A DNA stretch of 5,730 nt from Helicobacteraceae bacterium (lineage in GTDB: Bacteria; Campylobacterota; Campylobacteria; Campylobacterales; Sulfurimonadaceae). The stretch is from positions 1 through 5,730 of the forward strand of contig CANMHZ010000088.1 in NCBI GenBank assembly GCA_947497635.1, written 5' to 3'. The translations under genes and the position numbers were made by a program. The notes under the pieces are model-generated. The model was not told the DNA's origin, did not search any database, and worked only from the letters and a program-made list of their open reading frames with translations. Below, piece by piece: positions 5,288 through 5,730 of this stretch; position 1 is the first letter of the stretch, and each line of letters starts with the position of its first letter.

Positions 5288-5730
5288 ATGGGGGTGAAGA
5301 GGATGAATGTTACGGTACGACAAGCTAAAGAGAGCGATGCACCTTTTATAGCGGAAGCGCTGTTGGAGGGTTCTCGTGCCGGAAAAAAGGTAGGAATCTT
5401 TGATTTTATCTTCAATATCTCTGACGATGCAACTCTTTTGGCGTTTTTGAACAAGCTTACTCTTACAACAACAAAGAGTTATTGCCATTTCTCGAACTTT
5501 ATGATCGCAGTGGTGGATGGGGTCAATGCGGGGACAATTTGCGGCTATGAGCCTCGGATTGCTACGCATGATATTTTTGCCCGTGCCCTTGAAGAGGTCG
5601 GGATTAATGAGAGCTACCATGAGCGGATTGCTGGGTATCTTTTATGTGAGCCTGAAATCGATAATCAAACGTGGGTATGTGATTTCATGGTTATCAAGCC
5701 TGAATTTAAAAGTCTTGAAATACTCAAAGA
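5288..5730 (+). CDS. GNAT-family acetyltransferase, 3' end outside the window
   Basis: This frame stays open to the window end and shows 147 residues. The start VTVRQAKESDAPFIAEALLE (residues 8-27) is the typical first strand and helix of GNAT enzymes, which transfer an acetyl group from acetyl-CoA to an amine. FMIAVVDGVNAGTICGYE (71-88) fits the central strands. A helical stretch (ATHDIFARALEEVGI...YHERIAGYLL) follows, then WVCDFMVIKPEFKSLEIL (129-146), which lines up with the strand and turn that normally lead into the R-x-x-G-x-G/A acetyl-CoA loop. Here that position reads KSLEIL, without glycines. The substrate cannot be told. ATG 5288 is chosen because TAAGGA lies 5 bases upstream; ATG 5303 (MNVTVRQ) is an alternative that fits the fold equally well. 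The overlapping antisense frame has no family resemblance. Confidence 0.75.
   Translation, partial: MGVKRMNVTVRQAKESDAPFIAEALLEGSRAGKKVGIFDFIFNISDDATLLAFLNKLTLTTTKSYCHFSNFMIAVVDGVNAGTICGYEPRIATHDIFARALEEVGINESYHERIAGYLLCEPEIDNQTWVCDFMVIKPEFKSLEILK

Noticed and set aside
5246..5620. Open frames on the - strand opposite the acetyltransferase (5246-5620 and 5251-5454)
   Set aside because: They have no family resemblance, and the + strand frame over the same bases reads as a GNAT protein with a good ribosome-binding site.
1..5730. Search for tRNA, rRNA, CRISPR repeats, insertion-sequence ends or attachment sites
   Set aside because: No cloverleaf, regularly spaced repeat, transposase or flanking terminal repeat was seen by eye.

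Overview
The window is compact bacterial DNA with eight genes. It is AT-rich overall, uses good AGGA-type ribosome-binding sites, and has extended -10 promoters with no recognisable -35. Together with the protein flavour this suggests a free-living Campylobacterota (Sulfuricurvum/Sulfurimonas-like) chromosome. That placement is an inference of moderate confidence; no rRNA or marker gene is present.

Left part, + strand (1-3201). The 3' part of an unrecognised, helix-rich protein overlaps a HAD-superfamily phosphatase. Next, behind its own likely promoter, come a TerB-like protein, an ATP-grasp ligase and a small lipoprotein. The run ends at a hairpin (3212-3232).

Middle part, - strand (3238-4424). 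Two adjacent TerD-domain genes, a TerD/TerE type followed by a TerZ-like type, are joined by a 1-base stop/start overlap. They converge on the same hairpin and have their own predicted promoter.

Right part (4532-5730). A secreted YkuD-type L,D-transpeptidase-like protein on the - strand is divergent from a GNAT-type acetyltransferase on the + strand, which runs off the window end. Neither is a usual ter partner.

Taken together, the HAD, TerB, ATP-grasp and TerD/TerZ genes form a Ter (tellurium-resistance/stress) locus carrying part of the 'Ter biosynthetic module'. Comparative genomics (Anantharaman, Iyer and Aravind) has proposed that ATP-grasp and HAD enzymes in such modules make a nucleoside-like metabolite, while TerB and TerD proteins form a metal-sensing, membrane-associated complex. 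The substrate is not known. TerC and the phosphoribosyltransferases often found in such loci are not in this window and could lie upstream. Less familiar members here are the unrecognised protein coupled to the HAD enzyme and the lipoprotein behind the ATP-grasp gene. Base composition shifts sharply along the locus (about 30% GC in the HAD gene, about 45% in the ATP-grasp gene by hand counts of sample lines), which suggests a mosaic origin. No tRNA, rRNA, CRISPR array or insertion sequence was seen, and no gene-free stretch exceeds about 110 bases.
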